A stretch of 64,000 bases of DNA from Gammaproteobacteria bacterium (GCA_028870845.1 JAGWOR010000004.1:1-64000), one strand, 5' to 3'. Numbered from the stretch's first letter, positions 10,180-22,163 are shown. Program-made: numbers and translations. The notes: generated by a model not told the origin, from the letters alone.

Positions 10180-11214
10180 ATGTTGCGGAAATCCCTGTTT
10201 ATGTTTTTATTTGCGGCTGTATTCACAACGGCGCCGGTCGCTGCCGTCGAATGGCAGGCGCTTCCGGATACGGCCCCGCAGCCGTCCTACAACCCCTCCA
10301 CCCCGGCTAAAGTAGATCTGGGCATGATGCTGTATTTTGATCCACGACTGTCCTCCACCGGCACGGTGGCATGCTTTTCTTGCCACAGCGTCATGGAAGG
10401 CGGCGACGATCATCGTCCGGTTTCCATGGGCGTACACGGCCTAAAGGGCGGCCGCAATGCACCCACCGTCTGGAATGCGGCTTTCAATTCGGTGCAGTTC
10501 TGGGATGGACGTGCCGCCACCCTTGAAGACCAGGCCAAGGGGCCCATTGCCAACCCGGTTGAAATGGGCATGGCGGATGTGGGACTGGCGGTCAACCGGG
10601 TGCGCAAGATTACCGGCTACAAACCTTATTTCGATGCGGCCTTCGGTGCGGGTGACAACATCACCGTAGACAACATCGCCAAGGCCATCGCAGCCTATGA
10701 ACGCACCCTGATTACGCCGGGCAGTGCCTACGACCGATTCGTCAAAGGTGACAAAGCTGCCCTCACTGCGGAACAGCAGCGCGGCATGCAGGAATTTGTT
10801 TCCGTAGGTTGTGTGAGTTGCCATTCCGGCCCGATGTTCGATGGCCCAACTCTTCCGGTTGGAACAGGCTTTTACATGAAATTCCCGGTGTACCCATCAA
10901 GTTCCTATGTGGCGAAATACCACTTGACGGCGGATTCCGGCCGTTACCAAGTCACTAAAAACCCCGCAGACCGGAATGTCTGGCGTGTGCCAACATTGCG
11001 CAATCTGGTTTACACAGCGCCCTACATGCACAACGGCAGCGTCAAGAGCCTGGAGGAAGCCGTTCGGGTGATGGCCTCCACGCAGTTGAATCACACCCTC
11101 AGCGAGCAGCAGGCGCGTGAGATTGTGGCCTTCCTGACGAGCCTGAGCGGTGCGTTCCCGCAACAGTGTCTGCCGCGATTGCCGCCGACACCCGGTGATC
11201 TGTTGATGGATTGA
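10180..11214 (+). CDS. di-heme cytochrome c peroxidase (MauG/Ccp family)
   Basis: Signal peptide, two CxxCH motifs (CFSCH, CVSCH), KGGRNAPTVWNAAFNSVQFWDGRAATLEDQA. Confidence 0.92.
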   Translation: MLRKSLFMFLFAAVFTTAPVAAVEWQALPDTAPQPSYNPSTPAKVDLGMMLYFDPRLSSTGTVACFSCHSVMEGGDDHRPVSMGVHGLKGGRNAPTVWNAAFNSVQFWDGRAATLEDQAKGPIANPVEMGMADVGLAVNRVRKITGYKPYFDAAFGAGDNITVDNIAKAIAAYERTLITPGSAYDRFVKGDKAALTAEQQRGMQEFVSVGCVSCHSGPMFDGPTLPVGTGFYMKFPVYPSSSYVAKYHLTADSGRYQVTKNPADRNVWRVPTLRNLVYTAPYMHNGSVKSLEEAVRVMASTQLNHTLSEQQAREIVAFLTSLSGAFPQQCLPRLPPTPGDLLMD

Positions 11215-11306
11215 ACCACTATCTCGTCAGGACTGTACCCCGCTTCGATTGGTGATTGTCCCGCAGACCGGGCAAGCGGCATAAAAGGCAGTTTATGGCT
11301 TGTGAA

Positions 11307-11332
11307 CAGGCTGGCTTCAATAGGCCAGCCTG
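11307..11332. terminator. hairpin at 3' end of DUF899 gene
   Basis: Perfect 9-bp stem CAGGCTGGC/GCCAGCCTG spanning the stop codon; no strong U-tract. Confidence 0.35.
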
Positions 11333-12057
11333 GGATGCCAGTCGCTGCCCCGGCCTTCCGGCGTCAGGTCGAACAGATTCCATAACGGCCAGATCATGTC
11401 CACGTGCCGCGGGCTCTGGCCCTTGTCGGCTTTGGCAAATGCCAGTTCGCTGCCCCAGAAGTGCCGCACGCGGCCATTGCGCTTGACGAACACATTCAGC
11501 ATGGGCCACTGGCGGCCGTCCGCATCTTCACCCAAATAGTCGCGGTTGTAGTTGTTGTCGCTGGAGGACAGGAACCGCAGGTGCCGCCAGCCGCGTTCCC
11601 GGGCAAAAGCCAGTATTCGCGGCAATGGCGATCTGGCCACGATGGCAATATTTGCGCGTTGGTTTACATGCGTGGAGGCGCCATCCAGGGAATCCACGAT
11701 GGAAGTGCACATGGGACAGGGGCGCTCCATCTTGGGGCCGTACATGTAGTTGTAGAGGATGAGCGTATCCCGGCCCGGCGCGAACAGTTCCGACAGCCGC
11801 ACCCGCCGCGTACCCGTAAGGTCCGCCTGTTCCTCAAACACATAATCCTCGGGCACTTCACCGCCTGGCCTGAGCTTGCGGCGCGCCGCGGCCACAGCCT
11901 CCACGCGCCGGCGCAGATCAATCTCCTGCTTCAGCAATCGGTCGCGCGCCTTGCGGTAGGCGCTGGTTTCGTTGGGGAATCGCGTGTGGTGCGCAGATTT
12001 TGTGGTTGGGGTTTTTTTGCGGCCGGTGGATCTTTTTTTGTGTTTGGTGCGCGGCAT
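11317..12057 (-). CDS. DUF899 family thioredoxin-like protein
   Basis: LSSSDNNYNRDYLGED...WPMLNVFVKRNGRVRHFWGSEL typical DUF899. Confidence 0.8.
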   Translation of the reverse strand: MPRTKHKKRSTGRKKTPTTKSAHHTRFPNETSAYRKARDRLLKQEIDLRRRVEAVAAARRKLRPGGEVPEDYVFEEQADLTGTRRVRLSELFAPGRDTLILYNYMYGPKMERPCPMCTSIVDSLDGASTHVNQRANIAIVARSPLPRILAFARERGWRHLRFLSSSDNNYNRDYLGEDADGRQWPMLNVFVKRNGRVRHFWGSELAFAKADKGQSPRHVDMIWPLWNLFDLTPEGRGSDWHPRLAY

Positions 12058-12103
12058 AAGACACCTCAGATTCCGCCGAATCGGCTTACAACAGCATATC
12101 CCG

Positions 12104-15100
12104 TTACTGGATCCGTCCGGTAGCCGGAGGAATCTGCTTGCGCAGCAGCCGGTTACGCAGCATCCATTCGGCTTCGGCGCCGACCTGTTCCAGGAATTGC
12201 ACTTGCTCCGCCACTTGCGTTGCTACCGGCACGCCGTCGCGGTACAGCACGCGGTTCTCCCCCTGCGCCGGCACGCGCGTGCCGGGCGTGACAATGCCCA
12301 CCAGATTCAAGGGATCGGCAGCCGAAACCGAAACCAGCTCGCCGGTTTTTTCACGCCGGCGGGTTTCGCGCAGCGCCCCCACCGCCTCCGGCAGTGCAAA
12401 CTGTTCACCCGCAAAACCGTCCACAAAGCGCCCGCCGCGTATTTCGCCGCGGGCCTCCAGTCTCCTATATATATAGAGGAGCTCCCGCCAGGGAGGCAAT
12501 CCGCTCTCCCGCTCCAGCAGCTTGCGGAACACTACCCCATAACGCCGTAACAGTGCCTCGGCCAGGTGTGAGAGTGATTCCTGGTCAGCTCCCTCCTCTG
12601 CTTCGAGCAGGCGCGGCGCGGTCAAGGCCCAACGTCCGGCATGCATTACTGCATGACCTTCCCCACGACGTGAACGGTAACGCCCGCCACGAACCACGGC
12701 AGTTCGCTGGCTGGAGGGGGTAATAAGCGCGCGCAAGCCGGCGAAGGTATCGGATGTTGCCAGCCCCCAGGCAACGAGTTCACCCAGGGCGTCCTCCACC
12801 TGGGCGCGCAACAGTCCGGTAAACTCCATCAGATCGGAAAAGAACAGGGCGCCATGCTGCTGCAGTCCTGCGTGCACGGCGCGCGCGGCATGGGAAAGGT
12901 TGACGGCCCCCGGATCGGGTACGCTCGCCAGCCCGCGCCATTGTGCGAGCGCATCCCGCGCCACCAATGCAATCGGCGTGACCCGCACCGGGCCCGCATG
13001 ACGTTGGTCAGCACTGCTGCGCGCTGCCAGCAGGCGCATCCATGCCAGCGTGCCGCCGGTGCACAACTGGTCCAGCATGTAACCGGCGTAATCCGCAACC
13101 CTTGAGGGCAGAATGTCCGATTCCCAGGCGGCCGCCGGTGCCGAAAAACCTTCCAGCTGTTCGAGGCTTGCGGCCAGTGCCGCGACACCGTCGGCGCGCA
13201 GTTCGCCCAGGCCGTGCCACTCGAAAAGAAAACGCAGATAATCGGCCGGCGTTACCGGTTCGATTTCGCTGCGCAGTCGTTTAAGGGTGTACCTGTGGAT
13301 GCGCGCCAATAGCCGCCGTTCGCACCATTCGGTTTCCGCAGTGTCCGGACTGAAGCGGCCGCGCATCACACAGCCCTCGGCTTCCAGCGCCAGCAAAGCA
13401 GTTTCGATTTCATTTGGGGAAAGCCCAAACAACTCCGCCAGTAGCGCCACCGTCACCGGCCCGGCGGCCTCCATGCGGCTGCGCAGCAGTTCAATCAATC
13501 CCGCCTCGCTGGTTAGCGGCTGGACAGTGGTTTCCGCCAGTGGTTCGACTATCGGATCCCTCACCGCTTCCGGAAATACCGCCAACAGTTCCTGCAAACG
13601 TTCAATTGCGGTCCAGAACACTCGCCCGCCCGGCAAGCGCAGGCGGGTGGCACGGTGTTCAGTAATCAACTGTTCCAATAGATGAACCAAACCGAAATTC
13701 AAGCCTGTTCCAGCCCGGTCGCTGCCCTCCTCCGAAGGAAAAGAGTGACGTGATCCTTCAGTGTCGGTCATAAACCCCAGTACAGTGAGCGCATCATGCA
13801 GCTCGTCCGCATCGCGGGCCGCCGGCCAGATTTCCTTGCGCACCCGAGCAATGGCCTGGGGATCCAGTTCCGCCAGCGCTCCGGCTTCCTCCAGGCTCAG
13901 GCTGCCGCGGGATTGCACCGCCAGGGTGCGGCGCTCTTCCGCCGGAGCGTCATCCAGGAACGCATAGGGCCGCGCCGACAGTATTTCCTGGGCCAACGGC
14001 GATGGTCCCGCCAGATCCCGGGCCACCACCTTCAAGCTGCCGGTTTCCAGGCGCTTGAGCAGCTGCAAAAATCCGTCCACATCCATGATTTCATGCAAAC
14101 AATCGTGCATGGTCTGACGCACCAGCGGGTGATCCGGCACCTCAATGGCGCCGGTGATATTTTCCGCACAGGCCAGCTGGTCCGGGAACACCACCGCCAC
14201 CAGGTCTTCTGAATCGGCCCGCTGAAACGCCGCCGGATTGCGCCTGCCATTGCGGTTGCGACGCACCGCCAGCGCCGTGGTGACCACCCAGCGCCAGCGG
14301 GTGCCGAACATGGGCGCCGCCAGCACCGCCTGGGTCAGCACGTCGATGGCGGTGGAGGAATTCAGGTAGCGTGCGGGTTCCTCCAGCGGGAAGCTGTGGG
14401 TCGGACCCAGCGACAGCACGATGGTGTCTTCCAGGGCCGCGGCCTGCAGCTCGAAATTGAATTTGCGGCAGAAGCGTTTGCGCAGCGCCAGCCCCCAGGC
14501 GCGGTTGATGCGCGCCCCAAACGGCGAATGAATCACGAAATGCTGGTCTCCGGCCTCGTCGAAGAAACGTTCGAACACCACCGTTTCTTGGGTTGGCAGC
14601 GTGGACAACGCCGCCCGGGCCGCCGAAAAATATTCGGCCATCTGGCTGGCTGCGGATGGCTCGAGATTCAGGTCATGGGTTAACCATGTATTCAGATCCT
14701 TTCCCGCGGCCAACTGTGCGTCGGCAGCAGCACGCAGGCGCGAGACCGCAGCGGACAGCTCGGCGCTGCGCGCCGGCGCCTCGCCGAACCAGAACGGGAT
14801 GTTGGGCGGCGCGCCCTTGGCGTCCTCCACCAGCACCCGCCCCTGTTCGATCTTGAGCATGCGGTAACTGGTGTTGCCCAGCTGGAAAATGTCTCCGGGA
14901 ATGCTCTCGAAAGCGAAATCCTCGTTGAGTGTGCCGATGCGCAGGCCCGCCGGCTGCAGGATCACCTCGTAATCGAATTGATCGGGAATGGCACCGCCGT
15001 TGGTGACAGCCACCAGCTTGCTGCCGCGCCGGCCGCGCAGCTTGCCGTTGACGGCATCCCGGTGCAGGTAGGCACTGCGCCGGCCGTGGCGGGTGGAAAA

Positions 15101-16462
15101 TCCCTCCGCCAGCATGCGTATCACTTCAGTAAAGTGTTCACGCTGCAGATCACGGTACGGCCAGGCATGGCGCATTGATTCAAACAGCTGCGCTTCATCC
15201 CATTCCCGGCAGGCCACCTCGGCCGTGAGTTGCTGCGCCAGCACGTCCAGTGGCGCATCCGGCACCTTCAGGGCATCCAGCTCGCCCCGGCGCACGCAAT
15301 CCAGGAGCGCGGCGCATTCCACCAGTTCATCGCGCGACAGCGGAAACAGCCGGCCTTCCGGCAACGCGCCCAAAGTGTGACCGGAGCGGCCGACGCGCTG
15401 CAGGAACGCGCTGATGCTGCGCGGCGATCCCAGCTGGCACACCAGATCCACCTCGCCGATGTCGATTCCCAGTTCCAGGGATGCGGTGGCCACCAGTGCC
15501 TTGAGCTCGCCGTGCTTCAGGCGCTGTTCCGCGTCCAGGCGATGGGTGCGCGCCAGGCTGCCGTGATGGGCAGTGACTTCTTGTTCGCCGACGCGCTCCG
15601 CCAGATGCCGCGCGGCGCGTTCCGCCAGTCGCCGGTTGTTGACGAAAATCAGCGTGGTGCGGTGCGAGCCGATCAGCTCCGCCAGACGGTCGTAGATTTC
15701 TGACCACACTTCGTTGGCCATCACCGGCGCCAGCAGCGAACGCGGCAGCTCCAGATGCAGGCGGCGCTCACGCGCGTGGCCGGTATCGATGATGGTGCAA
15801 CCGGTATCCGCGCCAGTGAGGAAATGCGCCACTTCCTCGATGGGCTTCTGGGTCGCCGACAGGCCGATGCGTACCGGGGGCCGCGGCGTCAGCGCTGACA
15901 GCCGTTCCAGGGAAAGCGCCAGGTGCGCGCCGCGCTTATTGCCGGCCAGCGCGTGGATCTCGTCCACAATCACCGTGCGCACCGTGGAAAGAATTTTGCG
16001 GCCTGAATCGGAGGTCAGCAGGATGTACAGGGATTCCGGTGTGGTCACCAGGATGTGCGGCGGGGTGCGCCGCATGCGTTCGCGTTCCGCCTGCGGGGTA
16101 TCGCCGGTGCGCACCTGGGCGCGGATGTCCACGTCCGGCAAACCCGATTCCAGCAGCTGGTTGCGGATGCCCTCCAGCGGCGCCTGCAGGTTCTTCTGGA
16201 TATCGTTGGACAGGGCCTTGAGCGGCGAGACATATAACACCCGGCATTCATCCTGGAGCCCGCGCTCCAGTCCCTCGCACACCAGACTGTCGATGGCGGC
16301 CAGAAACGCCGCCAGGGTCTTGCCGGAACCGGTGGGCGCGGCGATCAGCGTCGGTCGCCCCGCTCGGATCGCCGGCCAGGCGGCAGCCTGCGCTTCGGTG
16401 GGCGCGGCGAAGGTCTTACGGAACCAGGCGGCGGTGGCCGGATGAAACAATTCCAGTGACAT
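12104..16462 (-). CDS. lhr: Lhr-type ATP-dependent DNA helicase (DEAD/DEAH)
   Basis: 1452 aa; [49 protein letters not shown] motifs. Confidence 0.93.
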   Translation of the reverse strand: MSLELFHPATAAWFRKTFAAPTEAQAAAWPAIRAGRPTLIAAPTGSGKTLAAFLAAIDSLVCEGLERGLQDECRVLYVSPLKALSNDIQKNLQAPLEGIRNQLLESGLPDVDIRAQVRTGDTPQAERERMRRTPPHILVTTPESLYILLTSDSGRKILSTVRTVIVDEIHALAGNKRGAHLALSLERLSALTPRPPVRIGLSATQKPIEEVAHFLTGADTGCTIIDTGHARERRLHLELPRSLLAPVMANEVWSEIYDRLAELIGSHRTTLIFVNNRRLAERAARHLAERVGEQEVTAHHGSLARTHRLDAEQRLKHGELKALVATASLELGIDIGEVDLVCQLGSPRSISAFLQRVGRSGHTLGALPEGRLFPLSRDELVECAALLDCVRRGELDALKVPDAPLDVLAQQLTAEVACREWDEAQLFESMRHAWPYRDLQREHFTEVIRMLAEGFSTRHGRRSAYLHRDAVNGKLRGRRGSKLVAVTNGGAIPDQFDYEVILQPAGLRIGTLNEDFAFESIPGDIFQLGNTSYRMLKIEQGRVLVEDAKGAPPNIPFWFGEAPARSAELSAAVSRLRAAADAQLAAGKDLNTWLTHDLNLEPSAASQMAEYFSAARAALSTLPTQETVVFERFFDEAGDQHFVIHSPFGARINRAWGLALRKRFCRKFNFELQAAALEDTIVLSLGPTHSFPLEEPARYLNSSTAIDVLTQAVLAAPMFGTRWRWVVTTALAVRRNRNGRRNPAAFQRADSEDLVAVVFPDQLACAENITGAIEVPDHPLVRQTMHDCLHEIMDVDGFLQLLKRLETGSLKVVARDLAGPSPLAQEILSARPYAFLDDAPAEERRTLAVQSRGSLSLEEAGALAELDPQAIARVRKEIWPAARDADELHDALTVLGFMTDTEGSRHSFPSEEGSDRAGTGLNFGLVHLLEQLITEHRATRLRLPGGRVFWTAIERLQELLAVFPEAVRDPIVEPLAETTVQPLTSEAGLIELLRSRMEAAGPVTVALLAELFGLSPNEIETALLALEAEGCVMRGRFSPDTAETEWCERRLLARIHRYTLKRLRSEIEPVTPADYLRFLFEWHGLGELRADGVAALAASLEQLEGFSAPAAAWESDILPSRVADYAGYMLDQLCTGGTLAWMRLLAARSSADQRHAGPVRVTPIALVARDALAQWRGLASVPDPGAVNLSHAARAVHAGLQQHGALFFSDLMEFTGLLRAQVEDALGELVAWGLATSDTFAGLRALITPSSQRTAVVRGGRYRSRRGEGHAVMHAGRWALTAPRLLEAEEGADQESLSHLAEALLRRYGVVFRKLLERESGLPPWRELLYIYRRLEARGEIRGGRFVDGFAGEQFALPEAVGALRETRRREKTGELVSVSAADPLNLVGIVTPGTRVPAQGENRVLYRDGVPVATQVAEQVQFLEQVGAEAEWMLRNRLLRKQIPPATGRIQ

Positions 16463-16588
16463 AGAGGCTACACGCTACACCCGGCTGCCAGTGTGCGCCA
16501 GATCAGATATATAAGGACAATTGCCGCTTCAATAAATGCATCAGCCGCCTGGTGCGGCGGCATAAACTAGATTGCAAAGAGTCTGTTA

Positions 16589-17224
16589 TCAGATGGCGCA
16601 GGTGACTCCGGTGCCTCCAAGGCCGCAGTAGCCGTCGGGATTCTTGGCCAGATACTGCTGGTGATAGTCCTCGGCGTAATAGAATTCGCCGGCCGGATGT
16701 ATTTCAGTGGTGACGGGCGGATAGCCAGCAGTCTTGAGTCCCAGTTGATAGCTCCTCAATGAGGCCTCCGCTGCCTTTTGCTGCGCATCATTCAGAGTGA
16801 AGATGCACGAACGGTATTGGGTACCCAGATCGTTGCCCTGGCGCATGCCCTGGGTGGGGTCGTGGCTTTCCCAGAAAATCTTCAGCAGCTGTTCGTAGCT
16901 CCGCTGCGCGGGGTCGAAAATCACGCGCACCACTTCCGCGTGGCCGGTGCGGCCGGTGCACACTTCCTCATAGCTGGGATTGGGGGTGAACCCGCCGGCG
17001 TAGCCAACGGCAGTGACATGCACGCCCGGCTGTTGCCAGAACTTGCGCTCCGCGCCCCAGAAGCAGCCGAGCCCGAACAGCGCCTCCTGCATGCCTGCCG
17101 GGAACGGCGGCGTGAGCGCATGGCCATTGACAAAATGTGTCTTCGGCACCGGCATGGGCGTGCCGCGGCCCGGCAGCGCCTGTGTCGGCGACACCATGGT
17201 GGTTTTGGCGGATAGAGCTGACAT
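16589..17224 (-). CDS. msrA: peptide-methionine (S)-S-oxide reductase
   Basis: [16 protein letters not shown] active site, YAGG, C-terminal [11 protein letters not shown]. Confidence 0.95.
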   Translation of the reverse strand: MSALSAKTTMVSPTQALPGRGTPMPVPKTHFVNGHALTPPFPAGMQEALFGLGCFWGAERKFWQQPGVHVTAVGYAGGFTPNPSYEEVCTGRTGHAEVVRVIFDPAQRSYEQLLKIFWESHDPTQGMRQGNDLGTQYRSCIFTLNDAQQKAAEASLRSYQLGLKTAGYPPVTTEIHPAGEFYYAEDYHQQYLAKNPDGYCGLGGTGVTCAI

Positions 17225-17326
17225 TATTTATATTCTCAGGTGGCAAATGCGCGGTAGATGCGCACATCTCTAGACCTTATCATACCGCTGTTTATTTCAT
17301 GCATTTTGACAACCCGGAGCCACCCT

Positions 17327-18046
17327 ATGCCAGATCGGAAAATTGCCGTGGTCACCGGCGCCAATCGCGGCATTGGTTTGGAGGTCGCCCGGCAGCTGGC
17401 GCACCTGGGGCTGCAGGTGGTGCTCACGGCCCGTAACCTGCAGAAAGGCGGTGACGCCATGCGTGAGCTGGAAAAGCAAAAGCTGCCGGTGGAATTCCGC
17501 AAACTGGACGTGACTTCCAACGATGACGCCCAGGCCCTGGCGCAGTATCTGCGGGAGCAGCATGGCCGGGTGGACGTGCTGGTGAACAATGCCGGCATCC
17601 TGCCCGAGTCTTCCCGGGATTCCGGCGCCAATGCTTCGGATGCACTCAAGGTATCGCCGGTGACTCTCATGGAAATCTTCAACACCAACACCCTGGGCGC
17701 GGTGCGCCTGATCCAGGCACTGGTTCCACTCATGCCGGAAGGCGCGCGCATCGTCAACGTATCCTCCGCCATGGGCGCACTCAACGACATGGGCGGCGGC
17801 TATCTGGGTTATCGCATCTCCAAAGCCGCGCTCAACGTAGTCACCCGGGTCAATGCCAGCGAACTTTCCGCCCGGGGCATCCTGGTGAATTCCGTGCACC
17901 CCGGCTGGGTACGCACCGCCATGGGCGGTCCCGGCGCCAGCCGCTCCATCGAGAAAGGCGCGGAAACCATCGTCTGGCTGGCCACCTCGCCGGATGCCGA
18001 TGAAACCGGTCATTTCTGGCATGACCGAAAACGCATACCCTGGTAA
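17327..18046 (+). CDS. short-chain dehydrogenase/reductase
   Basis: VVTGANRGIGLEVA, NNAG, YRISKAALN motifs. Confidence 0.9.
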   Translation: MPDRKIAVVTGANRGIGLEVARQLAHLGLQVVLTARNLQKGGDAMRELEKQKLPVEFRKLDVTSNDDAQALAQYLREQHGRVDVLVNNAGILPESSRDSGANASDALKVSPVTLMEIFNTNTLGAVRLIQALVPLMPEGARIVNVSSAMGALNDMGGGYLGYRISKAALNVVTRVNASELSARGILVNSVHPGWVRTAMGGPGASRSIEKGAETIVWLATSPDADETGHFWHDRKRIPW

Positions 18047-18057
18047 TTCCCCGGCAC

Positions 18058-18071
18058 CTGATCTGCATCAA
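18058..18071 (+). promoter_or_regulatory. FNR/Anr-like dyad CTGAT-CTGC-ATCAA upstream of PLP decarboxylase
   Basis: One mismatch to TTGAT-N4-ATCAA; 56 nt before ATG 18128. Confidence 0.5.
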
Positions 18072-18127
18072 GGAGACAAGTACCACCCTCGTCCAAGCTA
18101 AGCAATGCACAAATCGCGAGATTAACC

Positions 18128-20179
18128 ATGGCCGCCCGCAAAAAACCCCGCCGCACTAAAGTCGCGCAGGAAGACGACCTGGCGTTCGCCAATCCCTGCT
18201 TCCTGGGCTCCAATGGCGAGAACAGCGAGCCCTTCGAGCGCATCCTGCTGGAGTTTCTGCGCGACCACGTGTACTGGCGGCGCAATTTCCATCCGGAGGA
18301 TCCGCCCCCCATCCCCATGTTCGCCGCCCATGATCCGGGCTACATGGATTTCATGGATCGCATGCGCACCGAACTCAACACGCTCACTGCATCGCTGAAA
18401 CGTTCGGTGCCGTTCTTCAATCCGCGCTATCTGGGGCACATGGTATCGGATACGCTGCTGCCGGGATTGCTGGCGCAACTCATCACCACGCTCTACAACC
18501 CCAACAACGTGAGCCCCGAGGTGGCGCCGGTGACCCTGCGCCTGGAACTGGAAGTGGGCCTGCAGCTGGCGCGCATGCTGGGCTTCGGCACTGATCCGAC
18601 GAAGACACCCTGCGCCTGGGGACATCTCACCTCCGGAGGTACGCTGGCAAATTACGAAGGCCTGGCCTACCTGCGGACGCTGCGCTGCTACCCGCTGGCG
18701 CTGCGCGACGCCCTGCATACCGCGCGTCAGCTGCCCGCGCTCGTGCTGGATGACGGCCGCGAGCTTGCCGATCTGGATGACTGGTCACTGTTCAATCTGC
18801 CGCTGCCACAGGTTTTTGAATTACCAGCCAGGCTGGCAGCTGCGCTTCAAGGCCTGGATGCGGTTGAACAGCGGAAATTCCGGCAGAGCCTCAGCCAGGC
18901 ACGCATCGAAAACCTGGGACCCGCGACCTTTGCCCTGCGCCATCCACTGTGGTCGCAGGTGCGCATCCTGGCCCCGGTCACCGCGCACTATTCCTGGCAC
19001 AAGGCCATGCGGGTGCTGGGTCTGGGCGGCGCACAACTGCAGAGCCTGCCGGTTGATGCCCACATGCGTCTGGCATTAACCGCCTTCCGGGCGCGGCTGG
19101 AAGACTTGGCGGCCAGCAAAATCCCGGTGTTGACGACGGTGGCGGTGCTGGGCACCACCGAGTTTGGCAGCATCGACCCCATCCATAGCGTGGCTGAACT
19201 GCGCCACGCATTCCGTGCGCGGGGCTTCGAGTTTGGCCTGCATGTGGACGCGGCCTGGGGCGGTTATCTCACCAGCATCTTCCGGGAAGCGGACGGCAGC
19301 TTTGCGCCGCATGCGGGAATACGGCGCGGCTTCAGCTATTTCCCATCGGCGACGGTGTACGCCAGTTTTTCCGCCCTCAAGGAAGCCGACGTGGTGACCG
19401 TGGATCCCCACAAGCTTGGTTACCTGCCGTTCGGCGTGGGTGGAGTCGTATGGCGCGACCGGCGGGTATTGCAGTTTCTGGGCGAGCACGCCAACTATGT
19501 TTTCGACGAACACACCGACAGTGAAGCCTCGCTGGGCCAGTACATCCTGGAGGGTTCCAAACCAGGGGCTCCGGCTGCCGCGGCCTGGGTCACGCACCGG
19601 GTGCTGCCGCCGGACCGGGATAACCTTGGCCGGTTGCAGCGCCAGACCATCCGCGCCACCGAGTATTTCTATGACCGGCTGCCTTTGCTGGCAGCACAGC
19701 TAAAAGCCAAGGCACGCCTGCTGGTGCCATTCGAACCGGACACCAACCTGCTGTGCCTGGCAGTGAACCCCGAGGGCAACCGCTCGCTGGCGGCCATGAA
19801 CCGCTTCGCGCGCCGCCTGTATGTGCATCTCGGCATCGCACCCGGCCCGGTGCAGATGCAGGATTTTTTCAGTTCACATACCGCGATTGAAAGGCACATG
19901 ATTGCGCCGCGTGAACTGGCGCGGGTACTGAATGCCCTGGGGATTGATCCGGCAAGTTTCGTAGACAGTGTGGATGATCCGCAAACGCAAGCCGATAGCC
20001 TGTTCCTGCTGCGCCACACCCTCATGAATCCCTGGCTGCTGCAACAGGTGGACGGGCGCAATTACCTGGACCGCTATTGCGACTATCTGGAAAAACTGGT
20101 CTTGCTGGAACTGGGCTCCGGTGCATGGCGTGCTTCCGGCAATGAGATGCCTCTATCGGCGGCCTCGCGCAGCAGGTAG
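18128..20179 (+). CDS. pyridoxal-5'-phosphate-dependent group II decarboxylase family
   Basis: LHVDAAWGGY and TVDPHKLGYLPFGVGGVVWRD (PLP lysine) motifs. Confidence 0.88.
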   Translation: MAARKKPRRTKVAQEDDLAFANPCFLGSNGENSEPFERILLEFLRDHVYWRRNFHPEDPPPIPMFAAHDPGYMDFMDRMRTELNTLTASLKRSVPFFNPRYLGHMVSDTLLPGLLAQLITTLYNPNNVSPEVAPVTLRLELEVGLQLARMLGFGTDPTKTPCAWGHLTSGGTLANYEGLAYLRTLRCYPLALRDALHTARQLPALVLDDGRELADLDDWSLFNLPLPQVFELPARLAAALQGLDAVEQRKFRQSLSQARIENLGPATFALRHPLWSQVRILAPVTAHYSWHKAMRVLGLGGAQLQSLPVDAHMRLALTAFRARLEDLAASKIPVLTTVAVLGTTEFGSIDPIHSVAELRHAFRARGFEFGLHVDAAWGGYLTSIFREADGSFAPHAGIRRGFSYFPSATVYASFSALKEADVVTVDPHKLGYLPFGVGGVVWRDRRVLQFLGEHANYVFDEHTDSEASLGQYILEGSKPGAPAAAAWVTHRVLPPDRDNLGRLQRQTIRATEYFYDRLPLLAAQLKAKARLLVPFEPDTNLLCLAVNPEGNRSLAAMNRFARRLYVHLGIAPGPVQMQDFFSSHTAIERHMIAPRELARVLNALGIDPASFVDSVDDPQTQADSLFLLRHTLMNPWLLQQVDGRNYLDRYCDYLEKLVLLELGSGAWRASGNEMPLSAASRSR

Positions 20180-20709
20180 TCATACAGGTAGCGGTAACGT
20201 TCGCTCGGATTACTGCCAAACAATGGATCATCGATGCTCACGGCTTGCTTGCGTACATGTTTCCAGTCATAGGCCTTGAGGTTCTGCAACGCGGACGGAA
20301 ACAGGATGCGTTCCTCGGTTTCCACGTGCAGTGCTTGAACCGCCAGGTAATGCCGGCCGAATTCCAGCAGCTGCGCCTGGGCCTTTGGATCACCCTTCTG
20401 CAGGGCCAGGGCCAGTTCGATCAGATTGTCTTCCAGTGCGTAAATTTCCTCATGCTGGGCATGCAGCTGCTCGACTTCCTTTTGCACCGGCGCGCCTCGC
20501 GCCAGCAGCTTCTCGAAGATGAGTTCTTCCTTGGGATGATGCACAACGCTGGGAAATTTGCGCATGTAGTACAGCGCATTGGTAAGCAGGATCAGGTCCG
20601 GCTCCGCATGCCTTTCGATCAAGTCCAGCTGGCTGCGGATTACAAAGATAATCTTGCGCATGCCCGCATGCTCGCGCCGCAACTTTTCGATGATGGGGTT
20701 GACCCGCAT
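20083..20709 (-). CDS. hemerythrin HHE-domain protein
   Basis: IEKLRREHAGMRK...VVHHPKEELIFEKL...HVETEERILFP; 97-bp convergent overlap with decarboxylase. Confidence 0.85.
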   Translation of the reverse strand: MRVNPIIEKLRREHAGMRKIIFVIRSQLDLIERHAEPDLILLTNALYYMRKFPSVVHHPKEELIFEKLLARGAPVQKEVEQLHAQHEEIYALEDNLIELALALQKGDPKAQAQLLEFGRHYLAVQALHVETEERILFPSALQNLKAYDWKHVRKQAVSIDDPLFGSNPSERYRYLYDYLLREAADRGISLPEARHAPEPSSSKTSFSR

Positions 20710-20869
20710 ACGTCCCTCCGCTCTTGACAACCCACTTTAATACATAGGCGTGGGCTGCACCAGCGTCATTCAACCGATCAGATGGCGGCTGATTCGGCTG
20801 CGAACGGCTATGCGTCGCCAATGCAGGATCAGCGCGTTTAACCACAAGGCTCGCTTGCGTGAGGAGTGC

Positions 20870-21433
20870 TCATGTCTTGCGCAGGGTCTTCAATGCGCCG
20901 CCCCAGGCCACCAGCTGATCAAGCAGGGTGTTGACCTCGGCGATGTGCTGGGCGGCGGGCTTGAACACCGAATAATTCTCGAAATCCGTGAACAGCGAAA
21001 GCATGACCTGGGCGCGCACCGTAGCCACCTGCAGTTCCGCCATGATCAGCCGCAGGTGCTCTACGGCGCGTGCGCCGCCGGCGCTGCCATAACTCACGAA
21101 CCCCGCAGCCTTGTTGTTCCATTCCTGATACAGAAAATCGATGGCATTCTTGAGCGCAGCGGAGGTGCTGTGATTGTATTCGGGCGTGACGAAAACATAG
21201 GCATCAAAATCACTGATCTTTTCAGACCATGCCTTGGTATGCGGCTGGCTGTACTGCCGCAGCGACGGAGGTACGGGCTCGTCGAGCTGCGGCAGTCTGT
21301 AATCCTTGAGATCGATCAGTTCGAATTCAGCGTCCTTGCGCTGCTTTGCCACGCCGTACACCCATTTGGCCACGGCCTCTCCATTGCGGCCCGGGCGGGT
21401 GCTGCCAAGAATGATTGCGATTTTGGGATGCAT
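20870..21433 (-). CDS. NADPH-dependent FMN reductase family
   Basis: IILGSTRPGRNGEAVAKW...FVTPEYNHSTSAALKNAIDFL. Confidence 0.92.
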   Translation of the reverse strand: MHPKIAIILGSTRPGRNGEAVAKWVYGVAKQRKDAEFELIDLKDYRLPQLDEPVPPSLRQYSQPHTKAWSEKISDFDAYVFVTPEYNHSTSAALKNAIDFLYQEWNNKAAGFVSYGSAGGARAVEHLRLIMAELQVATVRAQVMLSLFTDFENYSVFKPAAQHIAEVNTLLDQLVAWGGALKTLRKT

Positions 21434-21514
21434 GTACTGTCCTCCAAATTGCGCTCAGTATGATTGCGGTTCGATTCCTACCGCGGATGCGGGAAATTTT
21501 CCGAGACAAACGCC

Positions 21515-22126
21515 TCAGGCAGCCAGCTTTTCATTGTGCGAGGTGTCGCGTACCGCGGTCCGGACGGCTATCCGCTGAATATAGGATTTGAGGTGTGGCC
21601 AGCGGCCGAGATCGATCTTCAGGAAAGCCGCCCAATTGAGAATGGTATAGGCATAGGCATCCGCCACCGTGAAGCTGTGGCCCAGCAGAAATTCATGGCT
21701 GGCCAGGTGTTTGTCCAGCAACGCAAAGCGCTTCTGCAGCCTGTCGAGTGCGATCTTGCGGGCGGCTTCCGGCATATCCGGATTCCACAAGGGGCTGAAA
21801 CCTTTATGCAGCTCGCTGCTGATGAACGTCAGCCACTCGATCGCGCGGTAACGCTGCATGCTGCCGGGTGGGGCCAGCAGGCCGGCTTCGGGTTTGCGGT
21901 CCGCCAGGTACTGCAGGATGGCGGCCACCTCGGTTAGCAGGGAGCCGTCATCCAGTTCCAGGGCCGGCACATACCCTTTGGGGTTGATCTGGTAATAATC
22001 CTGGCCGGTTTTAGCCAGCTTGTGGGTACCCAGATCTACTTGCACCGCCTCAAACGGCAGGCCCAGCTCGTGCAGCACGATATGCGGCGCCATGGAACAG
22101 GCGCCAACAGAGTAATACAGCTTCAT
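21515..22126 (-). CDS. glutathione S-transferase
   Basis: MKLYYSVGACSMAPHIVLHELGLPFE; YINPKGYVPAL-like motif; start moved to ATG 22126. Confidence 0.9.
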   Translation of the reverse strand: MKLYYSVGACSMAPHIVLHELGLPFEAVQVDLGTHKLAKTGQDYYQINPKGYVPALELDDGSLLTEVAAILQYLADRKPEAGLLAPPGSMQRYRAIEWLTFISSELHKGFSPLWNPDMPEAARKIALDRLQKRFALLDKHLASHEFLLGHSFTVADAYAYTILNWAAFLKIDLGRWPHLKSYIQRIAVRTAVRDTSHNEKLAA

Positions 22127-22163
22127 AACAAGTCTCCTTGCAGAAAAATTTAAGGACACACAA

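Noticed and set aside
15714-16445. 243-aa plus-strand ORF
   Set aside because: Antisense to the well-supported Lhr helicase; Ser/Arg-rich shadow frame.
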